This document shows, one piece after another, positions 23,671-35,047 of a DNA stretch of 64,000 nucleotides. Every line of letters begins with the position of its first letter. The first letter of the stretch is position 1. The position numbers were made by a program, and so were the translations under genes. The notes below the pieces were generated by a model. That model was not told the DNA's origin, searched no databases, and worked only from the letters and a program-made list of their open reading frames with translations. The stretch is taken from contig WJXW01000009.1 in NCBI GenBank assembly GCA_015832175.1, positions 62,001-126,000 of the forward strand, given 5' to 3'. Source of the stretch: Paraphaeosphaeria minitans (taxonomy: Eukaryota > Ascomycota > Dothideomycetes > Pleosporales > Didymosphaeriaceae).

Positions 23671-24117
23671 AGCAAACGTTGGCAGCGGGACTGGACCAGA
23701 GCCCGTTGACGTTCCGAATCTTGGCATCGCATCGCATCGTATCGCATCGCATCTGATCTGTCGCATCGCCGTGATCAGGGTTGTGGCGCGGACACGTCCT
23801 GCCGGGAGCGGTAGGCGGTATTCCCACGTGGACGCCGAGATTCCCCAGTGCCGCCAGTGCCAGTGCCAGGCCCGGCAAGTAATACGATTCATCCCATCTC
23901 ACAGAAACCAACAACAACAACAATAACAACAATTACAACAATTACAACAGTAATAACAGTAATAACAACGGCGACACGACACGACGCCGCCATCTACAAT
24001 CCCCTACCCCCGTGCAGCCCAACCTCCCTCCTACCTACCTACCTTGTTCCGTCCCCATCGCCCCACCACCTACCGTCAAGCCCTGCACCCCCCACCCCAT
24101 CCCATCCCATCCAAATC

Positions 24118-27100
24118 TCACACGCCAAGATACGTGCCGCTCGAAATGCGCTTCACGCAGGTAACCGGCTTCCAGCTCGGCCCGGCAACCCCAGCCGGCG
24201 GCACATTCTCCTCCGCATCGGCGAACGGATCGGCCTCCTTCTCCTCGGCCTTGCTCTCGCCGACGGCGACCTGGCTGACCGCGAGCCCGCTTCCGAACGC
24301 GACCGCGCCAGCGTCCGTCACCTCCCAGCGCGCCTCGCTGTTCCCGGGCTTCGCCTCGCCGTCGGTGAAGAACCGCACGCGCATCGTCTGCGCCGGCTGG
24401 TCGCGCGAAAACGTCACCTCGCCGAGCCGCCAGTACATCAGGCCCTTTTCGCGCGAAAACGTGCCTGCCGGCTTCGACTGGCACGAAGTCGCCTTGGACC
24501 CGGGCTCGAGCCGGAGCACCAACACCACATTTTGCAGCGTGATGCTAGTCTGGTCGCCCATGTTGAACTTGGGATTGAGCCCGTAGTTGAGCAGGACCGA
24601 CGTCTGCGTAGGCTCCGACCTCCACACGGGGGACAGCAGTATCGGAGCAAACGACGCGAGGTTCTCCGCCTCGAGGTGTACCTGGTAGTGGAAAGCTACA
24701 GACGTCTTTGTAATTCTGGCCAGATCCACCGTGTACTCTCCAGGCGTGCTCGTCACCTGCTCCACGAACGCAGGATTGGGCGCAACCTTCTCCAGGACGG
24801 GGAAGTTCTCCAGTCGAATGTTTTCCATCCCAAAAGGTCCGGCTGAAATGTCGACAGGGTTGAAAGCGAGCGCAACCTGTCCGATGACTAACGATTTGGT
24901 CACGTGTCCTTGTTCGAACCACGCGCTGACAGTCTCTACCAGAGATGCATTCAAGCCAGGCTCGTGCATGTCAGGGTGCCTCATCGTCGTACTTGTCGAA
25001 CTACTCAAAGATCGTCCGGAGCGGATCGACTGCGTGTCTGATGCAGCGTGATCATCCGTCGCCAGGCTACGGTGTGGAAGCTTAAAGACGGGAGATGCTG
25101 GCTGAGGTGGGGCTGCAGGAGGTGGAAAGCTGGTGGATTCGGGGCTGGCAGATGGAATCGGGGGCATTTCCCCAATGCTCGTGAGTTCAGGTGTTGCGGG
25201 ATTGGGTACAAAGATCGTGTTACGGACGTCGCGTCGTCCCCGCGTGGTCCCTGAGCGCCTGGGTGGTATAGCTTGCTGTATGATTGTCAGCATCGAACGA
25301 GCGCGTCATGATCAGGCCTCATACCGCTCGCAAGGTATTAGCCATATCAGCCAAAGCAGCGTGGACATCGCCTTCTTCTTCTTGGATCGGCGCGTTCTTG
25401 ATGTCGAGTTTGAACTGCGGTGGCGGATTTCCCAGTTCGTTGCCACTCCTGATCAAGTCAGTCATACAGCCAAGGCCAGCTCTAGTGAATAGAACTCACA
25501 ATCCTGCTTCTCTTGCTTCGTTCTCAGCTTGCGTAATCGCATCGATAGCAGACAACGGTTTGGAAAAGCCTTGATCGTCCTTCTCGGGCTGTCCATTAGC
25601 GTCAGCAGGATCCAGGCAAATCGCACCAGGTAATAGTACCTCAGTTCCAGGCTCTTCAATGTGGGGAGGTGCCAGTGGTTCAATCAGTTCGGGTATCGTA
25701 TCGTGAATGGTACCATTGACAGCTGCAGGGGCTGGCGTAGGGCTAGCGGCCCGTTCTTCGTGAGGTTCAGGGCTTGTTTCGTTGGGCCGGTCTGGGTCGA
25801 CACTAGACTTGCGGGTGTGCTTGGGCGATGCCGATGCATCTGAGGGGCGCGAAGTTGCGCCTGTAGCAGACGATCCAGGACGATCTATGGAGGAGCTGGC
25901 TGTATCGCGATCTCTCGATTTGATCTTGCCGAATCCGGGGAATCCAGAGCCCAAGTTTGAGTTGGACTTTCTTTCTGGTGACGATTGACGACCGTAAGGA
26001 TGCATGCTCTGTCTGCGGCGGTTCAAAACAGTTCCAAACCGCTTCAATGGGTTCGAGCTATGTTTTCCTTTTTCATCTGGTACTATAAAGTGGTTAGTCG
26101 CACCCTCACAAGAGGCAAGCGCAAACATACCCGACCCGCTTTTCTGACTACGGTCGTCATCCGCTTGTATCATGGGAGGCGGGGGCATGGGAGGAAGAGG
26201 GGCCAAATTCCTTGATGGCGTGCCCACGCTGCTGCCTTTGCGGGTGGCTGGCGGTGGTTTCTCTCCACTGCGCATCCTCAATGCCCATGTCTGGATCTCG
26301 TCGGCGGTTTCGATGTTGAGCAGCACATTCAAGGTTTCTTCCGCACTGATGCGGTTGCGCTCTACCTGGTCGACCTCGTGGGTCTGGAATTGCGTAAGAG
26401 CGTCGCGCAGGTGGTTGAGCCTGCTTTCGTCGACGGCCTGCAATTTCTCGAACACGTAGGGAGCCTGCGATTCCCATTGCAGGGCGGCATTCTCGACGTC
26501 GGCAACGGCGCTCGCCACAGCAGATGCCTTTGCTTTTGCGCCCTTCTCCCTGAGCTTCTCTGCCTTCTTCTTGGTGGTGTCGATCTCGCGGGCCATGAAT
26601 GCTAAGTTGCCGGATATGGTGGACATGCCCTGCACCTCGCGGTTGGTCGTGGCGAATTCCCGCAGCGGGCGCTCGACGTCGGCCTCGATCTTCTGGGCAA
26701 GGGTATGGTGCGACTCGGCGACGGCCTCGGTTGCGCTCACGATCTTCTGCCATGGCGTCGAAAAGACGCTGCTTCAGTCAGCGCATGCCCTCTTGCCAGG
26801 CGCGGAGATGGGCTCGTACCCCAGATCGGACGAGTCGTCTGGCGGGTGCTTGTTCGCGAGCTTCCGTAAGCCCTGCACGTAGGCTTCCTCTACGCGGCGG
26901 CGTTCCTGCTGCCATGAGCTTCCGCAACCCGTCGCACGGAGAGAGAGAGAGACGCACCTGCAGCCAGTCGGCAACATGGGCATTGAGCGCGCCGACATGC
27001 TTCATGCGCCCATTGAGGACGTCGACGGCCTGCTGCGGCGGCAACGCATCCTGGGGGGTATTATGTTAGCTATAGCTCGGGCGGCGGTCCAGACGTCGTA

Positions 27101-27137
27101 CCAGCAGGCCCGGGTATTCTTTGCGCTGGAGCTCCAT
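24118..27137 (-). CDS. syp1: Endocytic F-BAR/mu-homology adaptor Syp1 (muniscin)
   Basis: Seven exons (27137-27102, 27050-26958, 26905-26820, 26768-26131, 26076-25500, 25448-25325 and 25275-24118) join in phase to encode 903 residues. The N-terminus (MELQRKEYPGLL, then ADWLQ and ERRRVEEAYVQGLRKLA) and SATEAVAESHHTLAQKIE are typical of the Syp1 F-BAR domain, which binds and bends plasma membrane. The middle is a Ser/Pro-rich linker containing FKLDIKNAPIQEEEG and GRRDVRNTIFVPNP. The C-terminal 260 residues form the muniscin mu-homology domain, which binds early endocytic cargo and Ede1. The start was chosen to match the short first exon of homologues. The acceptor of exon 3 is a CAGCAG tandem, and intron 4 (26077-26130) is 54 nt without a stop, so isoforms are possible. 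Confidence 0.92.
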
Positions 27138-27951
27138 GGCGAGGGGTGGAGAGACGCGCGGCGGCCGCGGGGAAGCGATGCAGCGCCTTTCACATAGAAA
27201 ATCTGCCCTTGGAGCTGGCCGGGAGTGTCGCGGAGCTGATGCGATGCGATGCGATGCCGTGTTCCTAAGACGACTCACTGCGCTGTCCCTCGGGCGAGCC
27301 CTGCCCGCTTACCTACTACCTACTAGGTACCGTACGGACTAGGCCTAAACGCGCGGTTCGCCCGGGATTACGTCAAAGTTCAAACGGACGTCGGTGTCGT
27401 CGGCGGTAGGTAGGTAGGTAGGTATTCATGCTGGAAGATGCAGTGCTTGCATGATCTAGTAGGTATCGCGGGTGGGACACCCCCCGAGCATCATAGCGCG
27501 TGGCGATGGGTGATGTGGGCAGCAGGGAAGGGAAGGCGCCGTTTGAACCGCAACAGCAACAGCAACAGCAGCCTCACATCCTAACAGTCCCTTTCCCACG
27601 TATCACAACACCCCTTCTCTTCTCCGCAGATGGCAGCCGACTGGCGCTCGAAGCTGGGCTTTTCTGCGCGCCTGGCCGCAGTCACCAAAATGCAAGTACC
27701 AGAACTACACGTGCCACACGAGGGGACAGTCCGGGAGGAGCATCTCGTAAGAGCTTTCCATCTACCCACATCACGGCCGAATTGGGCGAGACTGTCGATT
27801 CCCATGCATCTTGCACTTGGTCGATGGACAACGAGATGCTCTTCACGCTTTTTTGCAATTTGGAGTGTTCATGGGGTTTTTTGGGGGGGGTTTTTTGGGA
27901 GGGTTTTTTTCTTCTTCTGCAGTTTGAAACATCACCGTTCTGAATTGGACT
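27138..27951. other. Intergenic region upstream of Syp1 and the kinase gene
   Basis: The stretch holds a GGTA run at 27405-27424. An open frame from 27630 (MAADWRSKLGFSARLAAVTK) has plausible codon use and might be a first exon of the downstream kinase, but I could not find a phase-compatible splice. Confidence 0.4.
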
Positions 27952-29347
27952 TTGAGTCAAGACCCAGATCCCAATGCATGGAGCGCTGTTGTGCCTGTTC
28001 TAACCCCTCTCAGAACGTCGGCCCACCAAGGATCGGATCCCACCATCTGCGCATCTGATGCCCGCCGTGAAGCAACAGTGCTGGAGTCACAAATCTACGA
28101 AAAGGCGCAGAATGCAGTATTATATTCTATCTCCACCAACCCAAAACTTCAAGACTGACAGTGCCCAGGAAGACTACGAAAAGCGGTGCGAGCAGGCGAT
28201 AACCAGCCTGGGTGCACCTGCACATACCTTCCATCCATACGAAGTGCTCAACCCCCCATCATTCCTTCCCACTGTGTCTGACTCAAACCAGGATGAAGAC
28301 CATGTCCCCACGCCGTCCGGCATGGATATTGGCGAATACAGGAACGCCATCTACCATCGCGAAGGAACTTCCTCCGTCGTATACAAAGCAGTCACCGCCA
28401 GACACGAAGGATACTTTGCTTCGTCTGGCAAGAGCGGCAAACTCGTGGCTCTGAAAGTCACCACGCCGTCTCAGATGGAGCCACCACACAACTCGAAACG
28501 TGAAGCCCGCATACTGGCGCTGGCGGCGTCTGATCGTGTCATTTCGCTTCTAGAAACCTTCAGCGAGCCAGGCTCGAGATTCGTATTGGTATTCCCTTTC
28601 ATGCCCTTCGACTTGAGCCGGCTTCTACGGGATCAAAAACTCTCCAAAGCTCAGACCAAGCGCGCACTCCGGGACCTGTTTTCCGCGTTGGCATTCGTTC
28701 ATGAGCGCGGAATCATACACCGAGACATTAAACCCTCGAATGTCCTACTCAAGTCGTTGGATGGCCCGGCTTATCTAACAGACTTTGGCATTGCATGGGC
28801 CCCGGATACGATTGGGTCCGAGCCCACTGACGCAAAGATCACCGATGTCGGAACCACATGCTACAGGCCGCCCGAGCTTCTTTTTGGAAACAACAAGTAC
28901 GGCTGCGAACTTGATCTCTGGGCTGCTGGGTGCATCGTTGCTGAAGCTGTGGTTCCCGGCCATCCCACGCTGTTTGACTCAGGAGAGCTGGGCAGCGATC
29001 TTGCGCTTATATCGAGCATGTTTAGCAAGCTGGGTACGCCCAACGTGCATGTGTGGCCGGTACGTGCCGTCTCCATGGGTGTGTATGGTGCTGATGCTGA
29101 TGCTTTCACAGGAAGCTGCCGCATTTCCAGACTGGGGCAAAGTGCAGTTCATTGACTTTCCAACCGAGCCGTGGCCTACCCTCCTTCCTGGCACCTCGGA
29201 TGTCGAACAAGATCTTGTCGGCCAACTGGTCCGCTATGAGAGTGGTGATCGGTCGAGAGCAGCTCAGGTGAGTGGCGTTTATGAAGCGTGGGCAAGCTTG
29301 GAAGCTTACATTCACAGGCTCTCGAACATGCGTACTTTATGGAGTGA
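27952..29347 (+). CDS. CDK-like serine/threonine protein kinase (5' end uncertain)
   Basis: Exons to 28116, 28169-29059, 29112-29267 and 29318-29347 join in phase. The first listed exon has no ATG in frame after the stop at 27925, so the true start lies in an upstream exon; 27952 is only a lower bound. The kinase core is complete: Lys in LVALKV, HRDIKPSNVLL as catalytic loop with Asp and Asn, DFG in LTDFGIAWAP, and YRPPELLFG in place of APE. Layout and C-terminus resemble the fungal CDK-activating kinase group (Csk1-like), though this is a family impression. The 52 nt first intron removes a frame change and has an ACTGAC branch site, but its donor (GTATTA) is weak. A 17 nt minisatellite begins 50 bp after the stop. 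Confidence 0.8.
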
Positions 29348-29931
29348 TGGATGTTTTTTAAGCAGTACATAGGGTCAATGAAGTTGATGACGTCGTGGAA
29401 TAAATGAAGTCGGGAAGTAAATAAAGTCGAGGGGTAAATAAAGTCGAGGGGTAAATAAAGTCGATGAGTAAATAAAGTCGATGAGTAAATAATGTCGATG
29501 AGTAAATAATGTCGATGAGTAGATAAAGTCGATGAGGAAATGAAGCCAATAAAGTCAATAAAATCAACAAAGTCAACAAAGTCAACAAAGTCAACTCGTC
29601 GGCCAACGCGAGCATCAGATTGCCCCTTTGATCAACTTTGGTGAATATCTAGGTACCGGCGCTGCGCGTAGCGTGATCGATTTCCAATTTGCCCGGTGAC
29701 GCGCTAATATAGTCGCGACCTGGCGACCTACCTACCGTAATGCAGGGCACCCTGGAACTCGACATCACCCACAACAAACCCCACGGTCCTTGTTGTGTCG
29801 CCTCGAGCTCCACAGACTGCATGTCGTCACGCCCGCGGTAGCTGCTGCCAGGCGACAGCTGCGCTTCAAGAAACACCCCTCTGCTCGGAGATCCACGGCA
29901 GCCCTTCACCAACGACCCGCACGCCCACACC
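29348..29931. other. Intergenic
   Basis: Apart from the minisatellite, this holds the 5' flank of the Hym1 gene. No other gene was supported. Confidence 0.6.
29401..29595. repeat. 17 nt minisatellite followed by 9 nt repeats
   Basis: About eight units of aaataaagtcgaKGRGt occur to about 29540, then five units of aacaaagtc type to 29595. The units share the core aaagtc, suggesting one origin. The array lies in the 3' flank of the kinase gene. Confidence 0.9.
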
Positions 29932-31255
29932 ATGGCCTTCCTGTTCCGCAAGTTGGCAAAACCCAACATCGAGCTCGTACGCTCCACCAAGGAGCTGACA
30001 ACCCGCCTGAGCGAAGAGACAAAGCCCAGCCCCAAGGTACGCTTGCCACGCAGCGCTGTTGGGCGTCCAACTGACGCGCGACCAGATAGAAGATGAGCTG
30101 GCACGAGACCTGCAACAGCTCAAGATCAGGCTGCAAGGCACGCCCGGTAACTACCTGCTTCCTTGCTTTCAGCACAATCACTGTCCCTGCAGGAACCACG
30201 CCTAACAGTTTGCAGAGTCAGAAGTCAACCCCGCCTCCGTGTTCGAGCTGCTGAGCCTCATCATCCAGGAAGACCTGCTCTTCACACTCGCCAACAACAT
30301 CCACAAGCTGCCCTTCGAATCGCGCAAGGATGCTCAGGTCATCTTCTCGACCGCATTCCGCTACAAACCTGCCGGCGCCCCGGATCCTCAGGTCCTGCAC
30401 CACGTCATTCAATACAGGCCCGAAATCATAATATCGTTATGCCGAGGCTACGACCGGCGGGAGAGCGCCATGCCGTGTGGAGGCGTGCTACGAGAAGCCC
30501 TTAAGTACGACTCCATCGCCGCACTCCTGCTGTACGACGAGCCGACACCGGACGGAAAGACGCGAGACCTCGCAAGCGTGAACCCCGATGTACCATCCTC
30601 GGGAAACGGCGTTTTCTGGAAGTTCTTCGATTGGATAGACAAGGGCGCCTTTGAAGTCAGCGCAGACGCATTCAACACGTTCAGAGTAGGTCGGTTGTTG
30701 GAACGAGTGGATACGACAGCTGACGGGGCAACAGGACATTCTTACGAAACACAAGAGCCTGGTGGCGGGGTACCTGCAGACAAACTTTGACATGTTCTTT
30801 TCGAGGTACAACACGATGCTCATCCAATCAGAGAGCTACGTCACGAAGCGGCAGTCCATCAAGCTTTTGGGCGAGATCTTGCTCGACAGAGCCAACTACA
30901 ACGTCATGACGCAGTATGTTGATTCGGGCGAGCACCTGAAAATTATTATGAAGCTGCTGCGGGACGATCGGCGCATGATCAACTACGAAGGATTCCACGT
31001 CTTCAAGGTGAGCCCTCAACATACTCGACCGCTGTGCTCGGATGTTAACGAGGGCAGGTTTTTGTTGCTAATCCCAACAAATCCGTCGCCGTGCAGCGCA
31101 TCCTCATCAGCAACCGCGAGAAGCTACTGCGGTTCCTGCCCAACTTCCTCGAAGACCGCACCGAGGATGAGCAGTTCAACGACGAGAAGAGTTTCTTGAT
31201 TAGGCAGATAGAACAGCTCCCCAACGCGCCCATGGCAGCTCCAACGGCAGCATGA
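29932..31255 (+). CDS. hym1: Hym1/Mo25 (Cab39) scaffold protein
   Basis: Five exons (29932-30036, 30086-30146, 30216-30685, 30735-31007 and 31058-31255) join in phase to encode 368 residues, the usual length. Characteristic blocks include MAFLFRKLAKPNIELVRSTK, NNIHKLPFESRKDAQVIFS, SLCRGYDRRESAMPCGGVLR, MFFSRYNTMLIQSESYVTKR and NYEGFHVFKVFVANPNKS. Mo25 is an all-helical, HEAT-like scaffold that activates germinal-centre (STE20-type) kinases. In fungi it works in the RAM/MOR network upstream of the NDR kinase Cbk1/Orb6 for polarity and cell separation. The start ATG sits in a good context (CACCATGG). It lies head-to-tail with the kinase upstream and the complex I gene downstream. Confidence 0.95.
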
Positions 31256-31775
31256 GCTGTGTCGCGCTTTCGGTGAAGTGGTTTCCCGTTTTGTTTTTGC
31301 ATGGATGGAGTTTATGATTGGCGCATTGGCTTGGAGACGATTACCCGATTAAGCACTGCAGGCAGTTCTGGCACCAGTGCGTATGTATACATGCTTGATG
31401 AGACCATGCCTTGGGGAGATGAGGGTGACTTTTGGCTGTTGGAGATGGAGGCTTTGATGTGTAGCGAGAGAATCATTACTGGCAGAGCCAAGGTTCGGGC
31501 CTATACAACCTTGGTACATCCATGCAACCAATCGATGCTGCCATCATGTGGATGTAAATTTGCGTGTACGAAGCAGGCTTGCCGGCTTGTTGATGGTTTC
31601 TGAGGATTGCTCTTCGCGTTGCAGGGTGGCGAAGTGAGGTCGTCTGGCAACGGAGTTTTATGATGACCTCTCCTCGCGCGTGATTGGCTGCCGAACCGTC
31701 TGCGATCTGTGCTTCAACATCAACTGCGACATCGACATCGACGCCATCGCAACACCCGCAGCTCCCACACCCACA
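31256..31775. other. Intergenic
   Basis: The spacer between Hym1 and the complex I subunit. No feature was recognised. Confidence 0.5.
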
Positions 31776-32773
31776 ATGGCCTCCAAGCTGGTACCGTACA
31801 TGTATCGTAGCGGGCCCCGCGCCCTGCGCCAGCTCCAGCGGACCCAATGGCGGGCTTTCAGCGTCACAGCCCCCACGCGCAGCGACTCCCTGATGGTGGT
31901 GAGTAGCTCTTCGACGTCTTCGCACCCGCGATTGCGCCGCTGACGGAGCCCCCAGCACCGCGACACGCCCGAGAACAACCCGTCGATCCCGTTCAAGTTC
32001 ACCGCGCAGAATGAGGGGCTCATCAAGGAGATTGTCTCCCGGTACCCCTCGCAGTACAAAAAGGCCGCCGTCATGCCGCTGCTCGACCTCGGCCAGCGCC
32101 AGCACGGCTTCACCAGCATCAGCGTCATGAACGAGGTGGCCCGGATACTGGAAATGCCGCCCATGCGCGTCTACGAGGTCGCCACCTTCTACACCATGTA
32201 CAACCGATCGCCCGTCGGCAAGTTCCACGTCCAGGTCTGCACAACGGTAAGCGGGCAGCGCGTGCATGCATTGAGCCACCCCAGCTGACAGTCCAGACGC
32301 CTTGCATGCTGTGCAACAGCGATGCCGTCATGAAGGCCGTGGAAGACACGCTGGGCATCCACCACGGACAGACGACCAAGGACGGCCTCTTTACTTTCAC
32401 CGAAGTCGAGTGCCTCGGCGCCTGCGCCAACGCCCCCATGGTCCAGATCAACGACGACTACTACGAGGATCTCACATACGAGTCCACTACCTCGCTGCTC
32501 AAGGCGCTGCAGAACGCTGCCGAGAAGACCGGCGCACAGCCCGGAACCCCGGGTCTCGCGGGCGACGGGTACGCCATCATCACCGGCGAGAACAGGCATG
32601 TGGAGGGCAGGCCGGACATCGACCAGGGACGGGGCTACGAGGCTGGCGGTGTGAAGGTGCCGACGCCGGGACCGTTGAGCGGGAGGGCGAGTTGTGAGCC
32701 TGCGGGCGGTCTGACGTCGTTGACGAGCGAGCCGTGGGGCAACGACATGCTGAGGAAGGATGGGGAGCTATGA
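31776..32773 (+). CDS. nuo24: NADH:ubiquinone oxidoreductase 24 kDa subunit (NuoE/NDUFV2 type)
   Basis: Three exons (31776-31898, 31956-32246 and 32297-32773) join in phase to encode 296 residues. The N-terminus is basic and hydroxylated ([20 protein letters not shown]) as expected for a mitochondrial presequence. The thioredoxin-like [2Fe-2S] domain has [17 protein letters not shown], followed by cluster ligands in VCTTTPCMLC and [10 protein letters not shown], giving four Cys in the family spacing. The second intron splits the first ligand block. The protein belongs to the matrix arm of respiratory complex I and carries cluster N1a. The C-terminal tail ([13 protein letters not shown]) is typical of fungal homologues. 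Confidence 0.95.
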
Positions 32774-35047
32774 GCTGTATATATCTGTGCGTCTAGCCAT
32801 AGAAGCTAGAGCTGACATGCGCCAGCATTTGTAGAACACGTCAACACCAACTTTCCTTCTGGTTCGATGGGGTGTGTGCTATTGGTCTAGACTCTGCTGT
32901 GTTAACATGTGCTTGGGTTGTGGAAGCTGACATGGTATCGGGCCCCCCCGTCCTCTTCAACGTAAAGCACCCAGCTGCTTTTTTCGATGGCCAACGGCGA
33001 GGCTGACTATCAGTCTGTGTTGAGCAAACACGCGCTCGCACTTCCTCCCCATCCGGGACGCCAAGAAATCTCTCGAATCTTGGCTTTTTCTTGATCGCTT
33101 CTTGCACCAGTCTGAATTTCATCCGTGGCGTAGGTAGCGTAGTACTCTTCTGGAATGGGTCTTTGAGACCGAAGAAGTCGGGTAGGTAGGTACCTACCTT
33201 CCTATCTACCTACAGGGGGCATCACAATTATCGGTACGATGTACATCCCTAACAGCGTCAGGACAGTCGACGTAGCTTTTCTACATTCGATCATGTTATT
33301 TCTTTCGGCAAGGCTAGCTCGGACTTTGCGCCGATTCCAGGACTGGCGATTAGGTGTACCGCGGCGTTGCTTAAGCGGTGGTGAGAAGGCAAAGGGAAAT
33401 GAATCACGCGCTACTATTACTTCGATTACTTGAACAATAAGAAGGGTAGTTTCTGAGTCTCAGAGAGCTGGAGAACACCACGGCCAGGGTCCGCTACATG
33501 TAGGCACTTCGCAATGGGTGGTCCGGGGCAGCTGGTAGACTAGGACATCAAGTACCTCAGCAGCTCCTTTCCGTGGCGTGGCGATGCTGAGGATTTAAAT
33601 GGCCCGCTTCGCAGCTGAGATACGAGGGAGCGGAGGATCATCTATCGAGCTGCGGCTGACTGTATTTCTCTCCTGAGAGCACAGAATATCCATGGCGAAT
33701 GCCAGCTCGTCATTGTCCACGGTTGCGTACCTATGGTAACACTAGATGAATGCATCGTGCCACATATCTATTATGCAAGTTCAGCCTCGTCGTTATTACC
33801 TAACGAGCTGATGCCCTCGGCCGAAATGTGTTTATTAAGATGGAAATAACGTCTTCATGAACAATGTCTCTTAACCCGCGACGATTCCACCACCAAAGAA
33901 GATTGCATCGTGAGTACGAACTCGGCGTCGAATCAAGAACAAAGTGATAAGAAACCGAAGTACAGAGACTTGAGTTGCATCCGCGATTCTTCAGCTCATG
34001 AAGCGAACAGAAATGTTGACGAGAAGACTTCGCAAGATAAAGTGAAGAAGAGTAGACCGTACTACGATCGTGACACAAACGTACGTCTCGCTATAGCTAC
34101 TGTATGAGACCAAGACATTGAGAACTCCTATCTAGCCAGCAAACTTCAGTACTGGGCATTCAGTGAAGCTCGTTGTTCCCTTAGCAGACGGCAGTACGGG
34201 ACCATACACGATAGCTTTTGCCAATGAAGACGTCACTCCTCCGACCTACAATCTCTGCGACGATGACGGCGAGCCAATCACAGGAGGAAAAAATGTCCGG
34301 AAAAGAATCCAGAAAAAGTGGAGGATTGAAAAGAAAAGCCTGGGGCAAGACGACCCGATTCTAGCAAGGCTCGTTATGGAATCATTTCCGGACGTCCCAA
34401 TATACTCACAGTGCTGATCGTTCGGGCCACAGAGCTCTCAGATCAAATCCAAGGGCGAACAAAAGAACACGATCGGCACGGATGCTGGGTGATTGGAGAC
34501 TGCCCCAATTTATCCATTTCCGCAATGCCTGGGCACCAGCTACATTTTCTGATGAGAAGGGCCGCTGGTTGGTGCTCCCCTCTTGTCACTGGGTAGGGAA
34601 GAGTGAAGATTTTAGATCGATCGTTTCGGTCCTCGAATGAGGGTCCTAATTTCAGAGCCGCTCATATACCATGGCTAGGATAGGCGAGGCCGGCGCGTCG
34701 CGATTGCAATGGTAAATTGTGCATGCGGTTCCTGGCTCAAACCAAGAATGAGCCTTTCACAGTGCAGCAGACAAGTTCGGCAGCGCCCAAGGCGTGGAGG
34801 TTTGCGCGTGCTTTCATTGATGAACTACGTCGCGACGAAGTTGTGGGACTTTCGATATGTTTCATGGTATAGGAGTTTCAACCATCAGGCAGAAAGGTAA
34901 ACATTGTGCGCTAATGGAAGTGACCAATCGTGTGCGAGTTTGCCCGCGGTGAATGTTATCGATGGAATCCTCGTGGCGTCCTCGGTCACTTCTCCGCTCC
35001 ACAATCCCCTCACCAGCAAGCTCCCCTCTGTCGCGTAAACAGCAGCC
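32774..35047. other. Intergenic with a weak hypothetical gene
   Basis: A GGTA/TACC palindromic run lies at 33181-33216. A possible small gene at 33910-34417 is listed separately. A 93-residue Lys-rich frame on minus (32841-33122) lacks any other support. Confidence 0.4.
33910..34417 (+). CDS. Hypothetical two-exon gene fragment (weak)
   Basis: Two adjacent open frames can be joined by an intron of about 60 nt (donor GTACGT after 34080, acceptor CTAG before CCAGCA) in phase. The product is hydrophilic, rich in Asp/Lys (YYDRDTN, then SVKLVVPLADGSTGPYTIAF, then KRIQKKWRIEKKS). No ATG opens the first frame; only a GTG at 33910. I do not recognise a family. It may be an exon pair of a gene with an unseen first exon, a relic, or not coding at all. 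Confidence 0.25.

Larger units (their letters stand above)
22274..24117. other. Repeat-rich intergenic region
   Basis: About 1.8 kb without a supported gene, between the convergently read Syp1 3' end and the histidine kinase 5' end. It holds 20 nt tandem repeats, ATTCTTG repeats near 23050, TACC runs, and CAA/TAA runs near 23910-23970. Confidence 0.7.

Noticed and set aside
23848..24846. Plus-strand frame of 332 codons over the Syp1 3' end
   Set aside because: It crosses CAA/TAA repeats and is antisense to the strongly supported mu-homology domain.
27500..27943. Plus-strand frame of 147 codons upstream of the kinase
   Set aside because: Low-complexity Gln run, then no motif; it overlaps the better candidate first-exon frame at 27630 and has no supporting splice.
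32841..33122. Minus-strand 93-codon Lys-rich frame (MKFRLVQEAIKKK)
   Set aside because: Plausible composition but no family, no splice context and no second line of evidence.
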